64,000 nt of DNA from Streptomyces broussonetiae (GTDB taxonomy: Bacteria; Actinomycetota; Actinomycetes; Streptomycetales; Streptomycetaceae), in NCBI RefSeq assembly GCF_009796285.1, contig NZ_CP047020.1:6014001-6078000 (forward strand), written 5' to 3'. Positions 16,270 through 24,621 of this stretch are shown piece by piece. The position numbers were made by a program, and so were the translations under genes. The notes under the pieces are model-generated. The model did no database searches. It worked only from the letters and a program-made list of their open reading frames with translations, and was not told the DNA's origin. Numbering within the stretch: the stretch's first letter is position 1; the number at the start of each line of letters is the position of its first letter.

Positions 16270-18720
16270 ATGACGATCACTGGAGCACCTCAGCGGCTGA
16301 TTCCGCGGTGGGTTCCGCCGGGTGGTGTCCCCGAGGGAGCATCGGAGCGGGCCGAGCTGACGCGGCAGGTCCCCGTCCGCCTCGCGGCCCGGACCCGGCT
16401 GCTGGCCAGGCGTTCCGCGGCCGGCTGGGAGGCGGCCCTCGTCGCCGCCCACACAGTGGTCCTCTCCGCGCTCAGCGGCGAGTCCGCCCTGGTGACCGGC
16501 TACCTCCCGCCGGCCTCCGCCCTGGAGTGCGCGCCCCAGCCCCGCGCCCTCACCCTCCAGGACGCAACGTGGCGCGAGCTGCTCGCCACGTCCGAGCGCG
16601 CGGCCGGGACGCCCGCCGACGGCGCCTTCGAGACCGTCCTCGACCTGGGTCACCTCGACGGCCCCCCGGCGCGGCCCGCGCCGGACACCGTCCTGACCAC
16701 GAGCCTGCGGTACGGGCCCGACGGACCGGCGCTCCTGCTGAGCTACCGGACGGATGTCCTGGACGCCGAGGCGGCCGACCGCATTGCGGGGTACTACCTG
16801 ACAGCGCTGGAGCAGATGGCGGCCACACCCGACGCCCCGAGCCGTGGCCGGGTCCTGCTCTCCGAAGCCGAGTACCACCACCAGATCCACGAACTGTCCG
16901 GGCCGGCGCGGGAGATACCGGACCGCCGCTTCCACGAACTGTTCGAGGAGCAGGTCGCGCTCAGGCCCGCGGAGACCGCCGCCGTGCAGGGCGGCGTGAG
17001 TCTGACGTACGCGGAGCTGAACGCGCGCGCCAACCGGGTCGCCCACGCCCTGCTCGGCCGGGGCCTGGCCGCCGAGTCGGTGGTCGCGGTGGTCACCGAG
17101 CGCAACCTGGACTGGCTTGCCGCGGTCATCGGCGTCCTCAAGGCGGGGACGGCGTATCTGCCCATCGAGCCACAGGCGCCGGTCGACCGGATGGCCAGGA
17201 CGCTGGAGCGCAGCGGCTGCGCGCTCGTCCTCACCGAGAGCGCCGCCCTCACCGAGGGCGGCGGCCCGGGGCACCTGGAGCAGGCGGCCCCGGCCGGCCT
17301 CGAACTCCTCACCGTCGCCGATGCGTACACGGAGGGCCACGCCGAGAGCAACCCCGCCGTGCCCGTCGCGGCCGACCAACTCGCCTATCTGTACTTCACC
17401 TCGGGCTCGACCGGCGAGCCCAAGGGCGCGATGTGCGAGCACGCGGGCTTCGTCAACCATCTCTACGCCAAGATCGACGACCAGGGGATCGGCGCGGGAC
17501 AGGTGGTGGCCCAGACCGCCCCGCAGTCCTTCGACATCTCGCTGTGGCAGCTCGTCGCCGCCCTGGTCGTCGGCGGCCGGACGCTGATCATCGAGCAGGA
17601 GTCGATTCTCGACGTCGACCGCTACCTCGACGTCGTCGAACAGGGCGAGGTCGCGATCCTGCAGGCCGTGCCCTCGTACCTGGAGGTCGTGCTCGCCCGC
17701 CTGGAGGCCCGGCCGAGGGAACTGCCCGCGCTGCGCTGCGTCTCGGTCACCGGTGAGGCGCTGAAGAAGGAACTGACCGTGCGCTGGTTCGCGCGGTTCC
17801 CGCACATCGCCCTGATGAACGCCTACGGCCTGACCGAGACCTCCGACGACACCAACCACGAGGTGATGACCTCGGTACCGGTCTGGGACTCGGTCCCGCT
17901 GGGCCCGGCCGTCGGCAACGTCTCGGTGTACGTCGTCGACGAGGAACTGCGCCCGGTGCCGCTCGGCGCGCCCGGAGAGATCGTCTTCTCGGGTGTGTGC
18001 GTGGGCCGCGGCTACGTCAACGACCCGGAGCGCACCGCCCAGGCGTTCGGCGAGGACCCGCACCGACCCGGTCAACGACTTTACAGATCGGGCGACTTCG
18101 GCCGCTGGCTGCCCGGAGGTTCGCTCGAGTACCTCGGACGCCGTGACGCGCAGGTCAAGATCCGCGGCTTCCGGATCGAGATCGGCGAGATAGAGAACCA
18201 GCTGCTGCGGCTGCCCGGGGTCCGCGATGGCGCCGTCGTGGTCGTGGAGAGCCCCGACGAGGGCCGCCACCTGGTCGGCTTCCAGACCGGCTCCGCCGAA
18301 CCCGCCGAGGCGCTGCGCGAACGGCTCGTGAGGGCACTGCCCGCCTACATGGTGCCGCGCAGGCTCGAGCGCCTGACGACGCTGCCGCTGACCCCCAACG
18401 GGAAGACCGACAAGCGCGCGCTGGTCGCCCTGGCGGCGGAACTGGCCACGCGGCACGGGGAGAAGCGGTACGAGGAGCCGAGTACGGGCGCGGAGCGACG
18501 CCTCGCCGCGGCCTGGGAAGAGGTCCTGCGGCTGCCCGCGGGCCGGATCGGACGCACCGACAACTTCTTCGACCAGGGCGGCACTTCGCTCTCGGCGGTG
18601 CAGCTCGTCGTGCGGATGGAGCGGGCCTTCACCCTGCGCGACGTACACCGCAACCCCCGGCTCGCCGACCTCGCCGGACTTCTGGCACCGGCCGCCGAGG
18701 GCCCTGGGCCCGTCAAGTGA
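16270..18720 (+). CDS. Stand-alone NRPS adenylation-thiolation protein with N-terminal half C domain
   Basis: 816 residues from ATG 16270, with AGGAG 6 nt before it. Residues ~20-205 look like the C-terminal lobe of a condensation domain (pattern around LLLSYRTDVLDAEAADRI) without any HHxxxDG, so that part cannot condense. The A domain (~215-720) has YFTSGSTGEPKG near 375 and NAYGLTET. The T domain (~730-805) has DNFFDQGGTSL with the phosphopantetheine Ser near 773; Thr replaces the usual His before it. The hand-read code is DIWQSTADDK, which I cannot assign to an amino acid with confidence. The polar Gln/Asp/Asp pocket suggests a polar or charged substrate. It is followed 61 bp later by an oxygenase of the kind that acts on carrier-bound amino acids. 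It is the obvious candidate to supply the A-less final NRPS module in trans. Confidence 0.93.
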   Translation: MTITGAPQRLIPRWVPPGGVPEGASERAELTRQVPVRLAARTRLLARRSAAGWEAALVAAHTVVLSALSGESALVTGYLPPASALECAPQPRALTLQDATWRELLATSERAAGTPADGAFETVLDLGHLDGPPARPAPDTVLTTSLRYGPDGPALLLSYRTDVLDAEAADRIAGYYLTALEQMAATPDAPSRGRVLLSEAEYHHQIHELSGPAREIPDRRFHELFEEQVALRPAETAAVQGGVSLTYAELNARANRVAHALLGRGLAAESVVAVVTERNLDWLAAVIGVLKAGTAYLPIEPQAPVDRMARTLERSGCALVLTESAALTEGGGPGHLEQAAPAGLELLTVADAYTEGHAESNPAVPVAADQLAYLYFTSGSTGEPKGAMCEHAGFVNHLYAKIDDQGIGAGQVVAQTAPQSFDISLWQLVAALVVGGRTLIIEQESILDVDRYLDVVEQGEVAILQAVPSYLEVVLARLEARPRELPALRCVSVTGEALKKELTVRWFARFPHIALMNAYGLTETSDDTNHEVMTSVPVWDSVPLGPAVGNVSVYVVDEELRPVPLGAPGEIVFSGVCVGRGYVNDPERTAQAFGEDPHRPGQRLYRSGDFGRWLPGGSLEYLGRRDAQVKIRGFRIEIGEIENQLLRLPGVRDGAVVVVESPDEGRHLVGFQTGSAEPAEALRERLVRALPAYMVPRRLERLTTLPLTPNGKTDKRALVALAAELATRHGEKRYEEPSTGAERRLAAAWEEVLRLPAGRIGRTDNFFDQGGTSLSAVQLVVRMERAFTLRDVHRNPRLADLAGLLAPAAEGPGPVK

Positions 18721-18781
18721 TCGCGAGTGCGTTCCCGCAGTGCGCCAGCCCCCGAAACGACGACAAGGAAATGACCGGACG

Positions 18782-19786
18782 ATGGACGTGACGTCGCAGG
18801 CGGCGCAGACCGCGCCGCTCGAAGTGATCAGGACCGAGGGCAGCCCGGCCGTACACCACCTCGACGGCCCGGCACCCGCCGACCCCGCTGTCTGGGTCAC
18901 CGAGCACCGCTCGCGCCTGCGCGCCACGGTGGCCGAGCACGGGGCCGTCCTGGTGCGGGGTCTGGGCCTGCGCGACGCGGACACCGTCGCCCGGGTGGGC
19001 CGGGCCTACCTGGACCGGGTCGTCACCGAGCGCGAGGGCTTCGCGCCGCGCCGGCTCCTGGCGGACGGAGTCCACTCCTCTTCCGAGTGGCCCGCGCACC
19101 AGCCGATGTGCATGCACCACGAGCTGAGCTACGCCCACGAAGTTCCCGGCACCCTGCTCTTCGCCTGCCTGACTGCGCCGGAGTCCGGCGGGGTGACCGG
19201 CGTCGCGGATTCCCAGGCCGTGTTGGAGGCGCTCCCCGCCGGCCTGGTCGCCCGCTTCGAGGAGGAAGGCTGGCAGCTCACCCGCGCCTATACGGACACC
19301 GTCGGGGTGGGCCTCGCCGACTCGTTCGGCACCGCGGCCCGGGCAGCCGTCGAGGCCTACTGCGATGCGGGCGGCATCACGTACGAGTGGCAGAGTGACA
19401 GCGAGCTGCGCACGCGGCAGCGGGCCGCCGCCGTGCTCCGTCACCCCGGCAACGGGCGCCGGGGCTGGTTCAACCAGATCGCCTTCCTCAACGAGTGGAC
19501 CCTGGACCCGGCGATCAGGGAGTACCTGACGTTCGAGTTCGGGGTGGACGGGCTGCCGTTCAACAGCCTGCACGGCGACGGCACGCGGCTCGACGAGGAG
19601 ACGGTGGTCACCATCAACGACGTCTACGAGAAGCACACCCTCCGCGAGCCCTGGCGCAACGGCGACCTGATGGTCGTGGACAACCTGCGGATGGCCCACA
19701 GCAGGGAGCCGTACGAAGGGGACCGCGAGATCGCGGTCGTCCTCGGCGACCCGGTCACCGGCCTGCCGCTGCCCAAGGGCCACTGA
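18782..19786 (+). CDS. SyrP/TauD-like Fe(II)/2-oxoglutarate-dependent oxygenase
   Basis: 334 residues from ATG 18782. The ribosome site is modest (AAGGA about 12 nt upstream). The iron-binding facial triad is visible as H112-x-E114 in the MHHELSY segment and a distal H306 in RMAHSRE, with an Arg a few residues later for 2-oxoglutarate. The HHE-SY form, followed by GG-T--ADS, fits the SyrP-like branch of the TauD/TfdA family, several of which beta-hydroxylate an amino acid tethered to a carrier protein. Its place directly after the A-T gene supports action on the A-T-bound residue. The exact reaction is inferred. Other TauD reactions (free amino acid hydroxylation, desaturation) are possible. 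Confidence 0.9.
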   Translation: MDVTSQAAQTAPLEVIRTEGSPAVHHLDGPAPADPAVWVTEHRSRLRATVAEHGAVLVRGLGLRDADTVARVGRAYLDRVVTEREGFAPRRLLADGVHSSSEWPAHQPMCMHHELSYAHEVPGTLLFACLTAPESGGVTGVADSQAVLEALPAGLVARFEEEGWQLTRAYTDTVGVGLADSFGTAARAAVEAYCDAGGITYEWQSDSELRTRQRAAAVLRHPGNGRRGWFNQIAFLNEWTLDPAIREYLTFEFGVDGLPFNSLHGDGTRLDEETVVTINDVYEKHTLREPWRNGDLMVVDNLRMAHSREPYEGDREIAVVLGDPVTGLPLPKGH

Positions 19787-20007
19787 CCCCGTTCGACGGG
19801 ACGCTCTTCGACGTCCTGGAAGGCCGTCTCGAGCCGCCCGCCGACCGGCCCGTGATCTTCTCCCCCTTAGGCCTCGGCGTGCTGGACACGGCTCTTGGCA
19901 GGTACGTGCACGACCAACTGCGGGATGAGGGCCGGCTCCGCATCGTCGACGGCTCCTTCCACGAGCTCGACCGCTACGGGAACCGGGGCGTGCGGGCGCG
20001 CCCGTGA
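19787..20007 (+). pseudogene. 3' remnant of an sbnB-like (ornithine cyclodeaminase family) gene
   Basis: Directly after the oxygenase stop, frame 1 encodes about 73 residues ending at TGA 20005-20007. They read like the extreme C terminus of SbnB-type N-(1-amino-1-carboxyethyl)glutamate dehydrogenases: TLFDVLEGRL, then DRPVIFSPLGLGVLD, then a GRYVHDQL helix. Everything upstream, including the NAD(P)-binding domain, is missing; the same frame inside the oxygenase gene is only a shadow. The usual SPFGLG is SPLGLG here because a codon is TTA (19867-19869). I read it as a decayed fragment. In the SbnA/SbnB route, phosphoserine and glutamate give 2,3-diaminopropionate, so it points to such a residue in an ancestral cluster. 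Confidence 0.72.
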
Positions 20008-20066
20008 GGACGGGCAGCCCCACCCGCGAGAGGCGAGACACGAGACGCGAGACAGGAGTCACCGCG

Positions 20067-21716
20067 ATGGACAAGCCGACGCAGACATCAACGGAGTCGA
20101 CGCAGTCCGCGGAGCCGACGGACAAACCGGTCGTCCTGATCACCGAGGAACTCTCCCCGGCCGCCGTCATCGCCCTGGGACCCGACGTCGAGGTCCGGCG
20201 CTGCGCGGGCACCGACCGGGCCGCGCTGCTCGAGGCGCTACCCGGGGCCGACGCGGTACTCGTACGCAGCGCCACACGGATCGACGCAGAGGCGATCGCG
20301 GCCGGATCCCGGCTCAAGGTCGTCGGACGGGCCGGGGTGGGCGTCGACAACGTGGACGTGCCCGCCGCCACCCGGGCGGGCGTCATGGTGGTCAACGCGC
20401 CCACGGCCAACGTCGTCAGCGCCGCCGAACTGACCGTCGGCCTGCTGCTCGCGGTGGCGCGGAACATCCCGCAGGCCGGAGCCGCACTCAGGGAGGGTCA
20501 CTGGCAGCGCAGCCGGTTCACCGGCGTCGAGCTGTCCGGCAAGACCCTGGGCATCATCGGCCTGGGCCGCATCGGGTCCCTGGTGGCCCAGCGAATGAGG
20601 GGCTTCGACATGCGGCTGCTTGCGTACGATCCGTACGTCCGGGCGGGAAACGCCTCCCAGGCCGGTGTGCGCATGACCGGGCTCGACGAACTGCTCGCCG
20701 AGTCCGACTTCCTGACGGTCCATCTGCCCAGGACGGCCGAGACGACGGGCCTGATCGGTTTCGACGCCCTGCAGCGGGTCAAGCCAGGAGTCCGCCTGGT
20801 CAACGCGGCCAGGGGCGGAATCGTGGACGAGACCGAGCTGTACGCCGCGCTCAAGGAGGGGCGGGTCGCGGGCGCGGCCCTCGACGTGTTCGCCACCGAA
20901 CCGTGCACCGATTCCCCGCTCTTCGAGCTGGACAACGTGGTTGCCACCCCGCACCTCGGGGCGGGGACCATCGAGGCACAGGCACGCGCCGGCGTGGCCG
21001 TGGCCGAGTCCGTACGGCAGGTGCTGGCGGGGCGGTGCGTGCCCGAGGCGGTCAACGTGCACATGGGTACGGTCGACGGTGAACTGGCCCCGTGGCTGGC
21101 GCTGACCGAGCAGTTGGGGCGGTTGCTCACCGCGGCCGCCGCGGGCCTGCGCGGAAAGCTCCTGGTGAAGGTGGCGGGGGAGATCACCGGGCAGGACACC
21201 ACCGCGCTGGAGCTGGCCGCGCTCAAGGGCGCACTCAGCGGTGTGGTGCAGGGGGACGTCTCCTATGTGAACGCTCCGCTGCTCGCCCAGGAGCGCGGCG
21301 TCGGCTCGGAGCTGCTCAGCGCTCACGCCGGTGCCGCGCCGCACCACAGCCTTGTCACGGTGTCCGGCGCGCTGCCCTCCGGTGAGGTGGTCTCCGTGTC
21401 GGGGACGCTGGCCGGGCGGGGCGCGGGCGGGCGCCTGGTGGAGGTGTGCGGCTTCGAGGTGGACCTGGCGCTCGCCGGGAGCATGGCGTTCTTCCGTGCC
21501 CCGGGCGGTCGGAGCCTGGTCGGCGCAGTAGGCGCGGCGCTCGGCGGGACGCCCATCGACGCCCTGCAGATCGCGCACGGCGCCCCGGTGGCGAACACCG
21601 GGAACGAGGTCCTGCTCGCGCTGAACGTGGGCCGCCCCGTCACACGGGAACTCCTGGACGAGGCGGCCCTCAGCATCGACGCGACCCACAGCTGGTCGCT
21701 GGACGAGACCGCGTGA
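20067..21716 (+). CDS. serA: D-3-phosphoglycerate dehydrogenase
   Basis: 549 residues from ATG 20067, with AGGAG at 20054-20058. It oxidises 3-phosphoglycerate to 3-phosphohydroxypyruvate, the first step to phosphoserine and serine. The NAD motif GLGRIG is near residue 165. The catalytic Arg is in NAARGGIVDE (~250) and the His in HLGAGTIEAQ (~296). The C-terminal third holds the intervening (ASB) domain and an ACT-like end, so this is the long actinobacterial form; the ACT part (FFRAPGGRSLVGAVG) looks degenerate for serine sensing, which would suit a cluster copy. The first ~20 residues are a Thr/Ser/Glu-rich extension. In this cluster it probably raises phosphoserine supply for a peptide building block. 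It could instead be the housekeeping copy. Confidence 0.92.
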   Translation: MDKPTQTSTESTQSAEPTDKPVVLITEELSPAAVIALGPDVEVRRCAGTDRAALLEALPGADAVLVRSATRIDAEAIAAGSRLKVVGRAGVGVDNVDVPAATRAGVMVVNAPTANVVSAAELTVGLLLAVARNIPQAGAALREGHWQRSRFTGVELSGKTLGIIGLGRIGSLVAQRMRGFDMRLLAYDPYVRAGNASQAGVRMTGLDELLAESDFLTVHLPRTAETTGLIGFDALQRVKPGVRLVNAARGGIVDETELYAALKEGRVAGAALDVFATEPCTDSPLFELDNVVATPHLGAGTIEAQARAGVAVAESVRQVLAGRCVPEAVNVHMGTVDGELAPWLALTEQLGRLLTAAAAGLRGKLLVKVAGEITGQDTTALELAALKGALSGVVQGDVSYVNAPLLAQERGVGSELLSAHAGAAPHHSLVTVSGALPSGEVVSVSGTLAGRGAGGRLVEVCGFEVDLALAGSMAFFRAPGGRSLVGAVGAALGGTPIDALQIAHGAPVANTGNEVLLALNVGRPVTRELLDEAALSIDATHSWSLDETA

Positions 21717-21768
21717 ACGGTGTGCCCGAGGCATACGATGAGACAGGTACCGACGAGGTGGGGACGAC

Positions 21769-22542
21769 GTGGGTGACAGCGTGAAGGCGAGCGTCGACAG
21801 CGCTCGCTGGTTTCGCAGGTACGGGGAGTTCAGGCAGGCACCGCCGCGCCGCCGTCTGGTCGTCCTTCCGCACGCGGGCGGCTCCGCGAGCTTCTACCAC
21901 GGCTGGGGCGCCGCCTTCGACGAGGGTACGGAGGTGCTGGTGGCACGGTACCCGGGGCGCCACGACCGGCTGACCGACCCGTGCGTCCACAGCATGGACG
22001 CGCTCGCCGACCACGTCACCGGCGCACTGCTGCCGTGCCTGGACGTACCGGTGACGCTCTTCGGCCACAGCATGGGAGCCTCGCTCGCCTACGAGGTGAC
22101 GCTGCGGCTGCAGAGCGAGCACTCCGTGCGGCCCGCCGCCCTCCACGTCTCCAGCCGCAAGGCTCCGCATCGGCTGACTCCGCGACGCCTCGACGAACAG
22201 GGGGACGAGGCGCTGATCGCCGAACTGCGCCGGCTCGGTGGAACCGACACCGAACTGCTCGACGACCCGGACCTGCGCGAACTCGTTCTGCCCGCGCTCC
22301 GGGCGGACTTCACCGTCGTCGGTACCTACGGACCACGTGACGCCGCTCCGGTCGACTGCCCCGTCCACGCGTACGTGGGCGACGCGGACCCGTCCATGTC
22401 GGCCCACGACATGGAGTCCTGGGCCGATGTGGCCCCCCGGGGATTCCAGCTGCAGGTGCTGCCCGGCGGCCACTTCTACCTGGTCGACGAGCACGAAGCC
22501 CTGGTACGCGCAGTCACCGAACAGCTGTCGGCCATTCCCTGA
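21769..22542 (+). CDS. Type II thioesterase (NRPS editing)
   Basis: 257 residues from GTG 21769; GTG 21781 is an alternative. It is a RedJ/GrsT-like alpha/beta hydrolase: PHAGGSASFYHGW near the N terminus, nucleophile Ser ~101 in GHSMG, an Asp in the YVGDADPS region and a His in GGHFYLVDEH. Such stand-alone enzymes remove wrong or stalled acyl groups from carrier domains. It starts about 50 bp after serA on the same strand, so it is probably in the same transcript and is the last gene of the cluster in this window. Confidence 0.94.
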   Translation: MGDSVKASVDSARWFRRYGEFRQAPPRRRLVVLPHAGGSASFYHGWGAAFDEGTEVLVARYPGRHDRLTDPCVHSMDALADHVTGALLPCLDVPVTLFGHSMGASLAYEVTLRLQSEHSVRPAALHVSSRKAPHRLTPRRLDEQGDEALIAELRRLGGTDTELLDDPDLRELVLPALRADFTVVGTYGPRDAAPVDCPVHAYVGDADPSMSAHDMESWADVAPRGFQLQVLPGGHFYLVDEHEALVRAVTEQLSAIP

Positions 22543-22553
22543 GACAACGGTGA

Positions 22554-23027
22554 GTGCCCCCCACATCGGCGCTGCACGTGGAACAGCGTCCGGGACTCCG
22601 GGAGCGGCTGCGCGGCGGTCGGTGCCCCTTCCGGCTGCTCGGCCGCGACGGGGCGGTAGGCGGTGCGGTAGTGGCTCGCCAGGGCGTGCTCGGCCGTAGC
22701 CGTCTCCCCCTCGGCTCCGGCCTCGCTCAGTGCGGCGCCACCCGGGTCGAGGCGCGGATCGGTGACCTCCGCGACCGTGGGGTGCGCTCCGTCGTCCGAG
22801 TCCGATCAACTCGTCTCCGCCTCCGCCTCCGCCGCCACCGCCTGACGGCCTGGCTGGCGGGCATCGCCATCACCCTGCTGGTCCGCGCGGCGCGGGGAGT
22901 GGGACCGGAGCACGGCCTCGCGGGCAACGCCGACCCGGCGGCCGTGCCGGTCGCCCTGGGCGGCGTCAGCGTGCTGTGGGCGGTGACCCGGTGGCGCGAG
23001 CGCCGCCCACGTACGCCGGCCGGGTAG
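22554..23027 (+). CDS. Doubtful hypothetical protein or degenerate membrane-protein remnant
   Basis: A GTG-initiated frame of 157 codons. The first 90 codons are Arg-rich with no structure I trust. The last ~65 have better codon character and two hydrophobic stretches (LTAWLAGIAITLLV and AVPVALGGVSVLWAV) ending in a basic tail, like the end of a small integral membrane protein. A short CTCCGC tandem sits at the transition. I do not recognise a family. It may be a remnant, or simply spacer DNA between the cluster and the next gene. Confidence 0.25.
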   Translation: MPPTSALHVEQRPGLRERLRGGRCPFRLLGRDGAVGGAVVARQGVLGRSRLPLGSGLAQCGATRVEARIGDLRDRGVRSVVRVRSTRLRLRLRRHRLTAWLAGIAITLLVRAARGVGPEHGLAGNADPAAVPVALGGVSVLWAVTRWRERRPRTPAG

Positions 23028-23042
23028 GGCCGGACCTCCGGA

Positions 23043-24026
23043 TCACATCCCCGTCACCCGTGCCACCGTGAACGGCGGGGTCGGCGTCCCCGGGCCCATG
23101 GGGCCGCCCTTGTCGAACTGGGAGCGGACGACGAGGAGGCCGTGGGGGGTGTGGGCCAGGGTGGTGGGTATCTGCAGGACGGGGTCGGTCAGGGTGCGGG
23201 TCAGGCGGGCCTTCGTGCCGTCGGCGGACAGGCGCCAGCGGGTGAGGGTATTGGTCAGGTTGTGGGCGGCCCACAGGGTGCGGTGGGACAGCTCCAGACC
23301 GTCGCCGTGCTTCAAGTCGCCGCCGTGCAGGGTGACTTGGCGGACCGAGCCGTCGCGCACGTCGACCCGGTACAGGCCGCCGCCGGTCATGTCGACGGCG
23401 AACAGCAGGCGTCCGGTGGGGTCGGCGGCGATGCCGTTCAGGGCGTAGCCGTCCGGGCCGTGCGGCGGCACCACCCCGCTCAGGTCGAAGTGTGCGGTCA
23501 GCGGCGCTCGTCCGCCGCGGGCGCGGGCCAGGTCGGCCGGGGTGATCCGGTAGATCACCGGCCGTACGCTGTCGGTGGCGTACACCGTGCCGTCCGCGGT
23601 GACCACGAGGTCGTTCAGGAAGCGCGCGTCGCCCTGCGGCACCTCGAAGCGGGCCAGCAGGGAGCGGGTGCGCAGGTCGTGGACGTCGATGCCGGTGGTG
23701 TGGTCGATGACCCACAGGCGGCCCGCCCGGTCGGCCTTCAGGCCGTTCGCCGTCGTACGGCCGTCCGCGCCCGCCGGCAGGAAGACCTCGGCGGCGCGGC
23801 TGCCGGCGGCGGCGCGGTAGACCGCACCGTTGGTGAACGAGCCGACGTACGCGTCGCCCGTGCGCGGGTCGAGTGTGATGCCCTCGGGGTAGGCCCGGTC
23901 GTCGGGGAGGGTGAAGGCGGTGGAGATGCGGGGACCGGTGGCCGCGGTCGCCCTCGGCGCGGCCACGGCCACGGCCGCGGCGGCCGTGCCGGTCAGGAAG
24001 GTACGGCGGTGGATCGAACGGGACAC
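23043..24026 (-). CDS. Tat-exported SMP-30/gluconolactonase-like beta-propeller protein
   Basis: 327 residues. The N terminus is a twin-arginine signal (SIHRRTFLTG, then an Ala-rich core ending near ATAATG), so the protein should be folded before export. The rest has repeated segments of the SMP-30/strictosidine synthase-like propeller type (GITLDPRTGDAYVGSF; NDLVVTADGTVYATDS; LNGIAADPTGRLLFAVD). Members are lactonases or ligand-binding propellers; the substrate is not evident. It diverges from a MarR regulator across a 145-bp gap that contains palindromes, so it is a likely MarR target. Confidence 0.88.
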   Translation of the reverse strand: MSRSIHRRTFLTGTAAAAVAVAAPRATAATGPRISTAFTLPDDRAYPEGITLDPRTGDAYVGSFTNGAVYRAAAGSRAAEVFLPAGADGRTTANGLKADRAGRLWVIDHTTGIDVHDLRTRSLLARFEVPQGDARFLNDLVVTADGTVYATDSVRPVIYRITPADLARARGGRAPLTAHFDLSGVVPPHGPDGYALNGIAADPTGRLLFAVDMTGGGLYRVDVRDGSVRQVTLHGGDLKHGDGLELSHRTLWAAHNLTNTLTRWRLSADGTKARLTRTLTDPVLQIPTTLAHTPHGLLVVRSQFDKGGPMGPGTPTPPFTVARVTGM

Positions 24027-24069
24027 GGCAGCGCCTCTCGATTCGCTTGCTCACGGTATGACGAATGCA

Positions 24070-24089
24070 AACCTAGGTTAGAACTCTAA
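24070..24089. promoter_or_regulatory. Overlapping palindromes in the SMP-30/marR divergent promoter
   Basis: AACCTAGGTT (24070-24079) is a perfect palindrome and overlaps TTAGA-AC-TCTAA (24078-24089). The surrounding 40 bp are AT-rich for this genome. The position between divergent genes is right for a MarR operator controlling both. Confidence 0.55.
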
Positions 24090-24171
24090 TCATCGCCAGT
24101 GCATTAATTATCGATCGCGCAGACATCTCCGTCGGCGTACGCATCATCGGGCAGGCATTAACCTGGGCCGG

Positions 24172-24621
24172 GTGACCTCCCTGCCCGCGTCCGAGCGCCT
24201 TGGCTCCCACCTGAAGCGGGCCGAGCAGGCCCTCAACGCGACCAAGACGGCGGTCCTGAAACCGGCGGGCCTCACCGTCGCGCAGTACGCCGCGCTGCTC
24301 CACCTCGACGAGCACCCCGGCATCTCCGCGGCGGCCCTGGCCCGGCTGTGCGGGGTCACCCCGCCGACCATGAACACGGTCCTGAAGAACCTCCAGGACC
24401 GCGACCTGATCGTCCGCAGCCCGCACGAGTGGCACAGGAACGTCCTGGAGACCCGCCTCACGGACGCGGGCCGCGCCGTCATGGCCGAGGCCGACGCGGC
24501 CGCGGTACGCGTCGAGCGGGCCCTCGGCGCGGAGTTCACCGCGGCCGAGCGCGACACCCTGACCGGGCTGCTGGCCCGCTGCGTCAGAGTCCTGGAGGAA
24601 CAGCGCCCGGAAAGCCGATGA
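24172..24621 (+). CDS. MarR-family transcriptional regulator
   Basis: 149 residues from GTG 24172. The winged helix-turn-helix is clear: LTVAQYAALLHLDEHPGIS, then AAALARLCGVTPPTMNTVLKNL as the recognition part, and the wing with LVVR-like LIVRSPHEWHRNVLETRLTDAG. Terminal helices would form the dimer interface. It probably represses itself and the divergent SMP-30 gene, responding to a small ligand. Its 3' end overlaps the convergent serpin gene by 38 bp, so the two transcripts are antisense at their ends. Confidence 0.92.
   Translation: MTSLPASERLGSHLKRAEQALNATKTAVLKPAGLTVAQYAALLHLDEHPGISAAALARLCGVTPPTMNTVLKNLQDRDLIVRSPHEWHRNVLETRLTDAGRAVMAEADAAAVRVERALGAEFTAAERDTLTGLLARCVRVLEEQRPESR

Noticed and set aside
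19787..20007. Oxygenase-SbnB fusion by frameshift
   Set aside because: The oxygenase is full length with its own stop and a normal C terminus. There is no slippery sequence at the junction.
20022..20055. GCGAGACA-like short tandem repeats before serA
   Set aside because: They are imperfect, short and close to the base composition. There is no sign of a CRISPR or other organised array.
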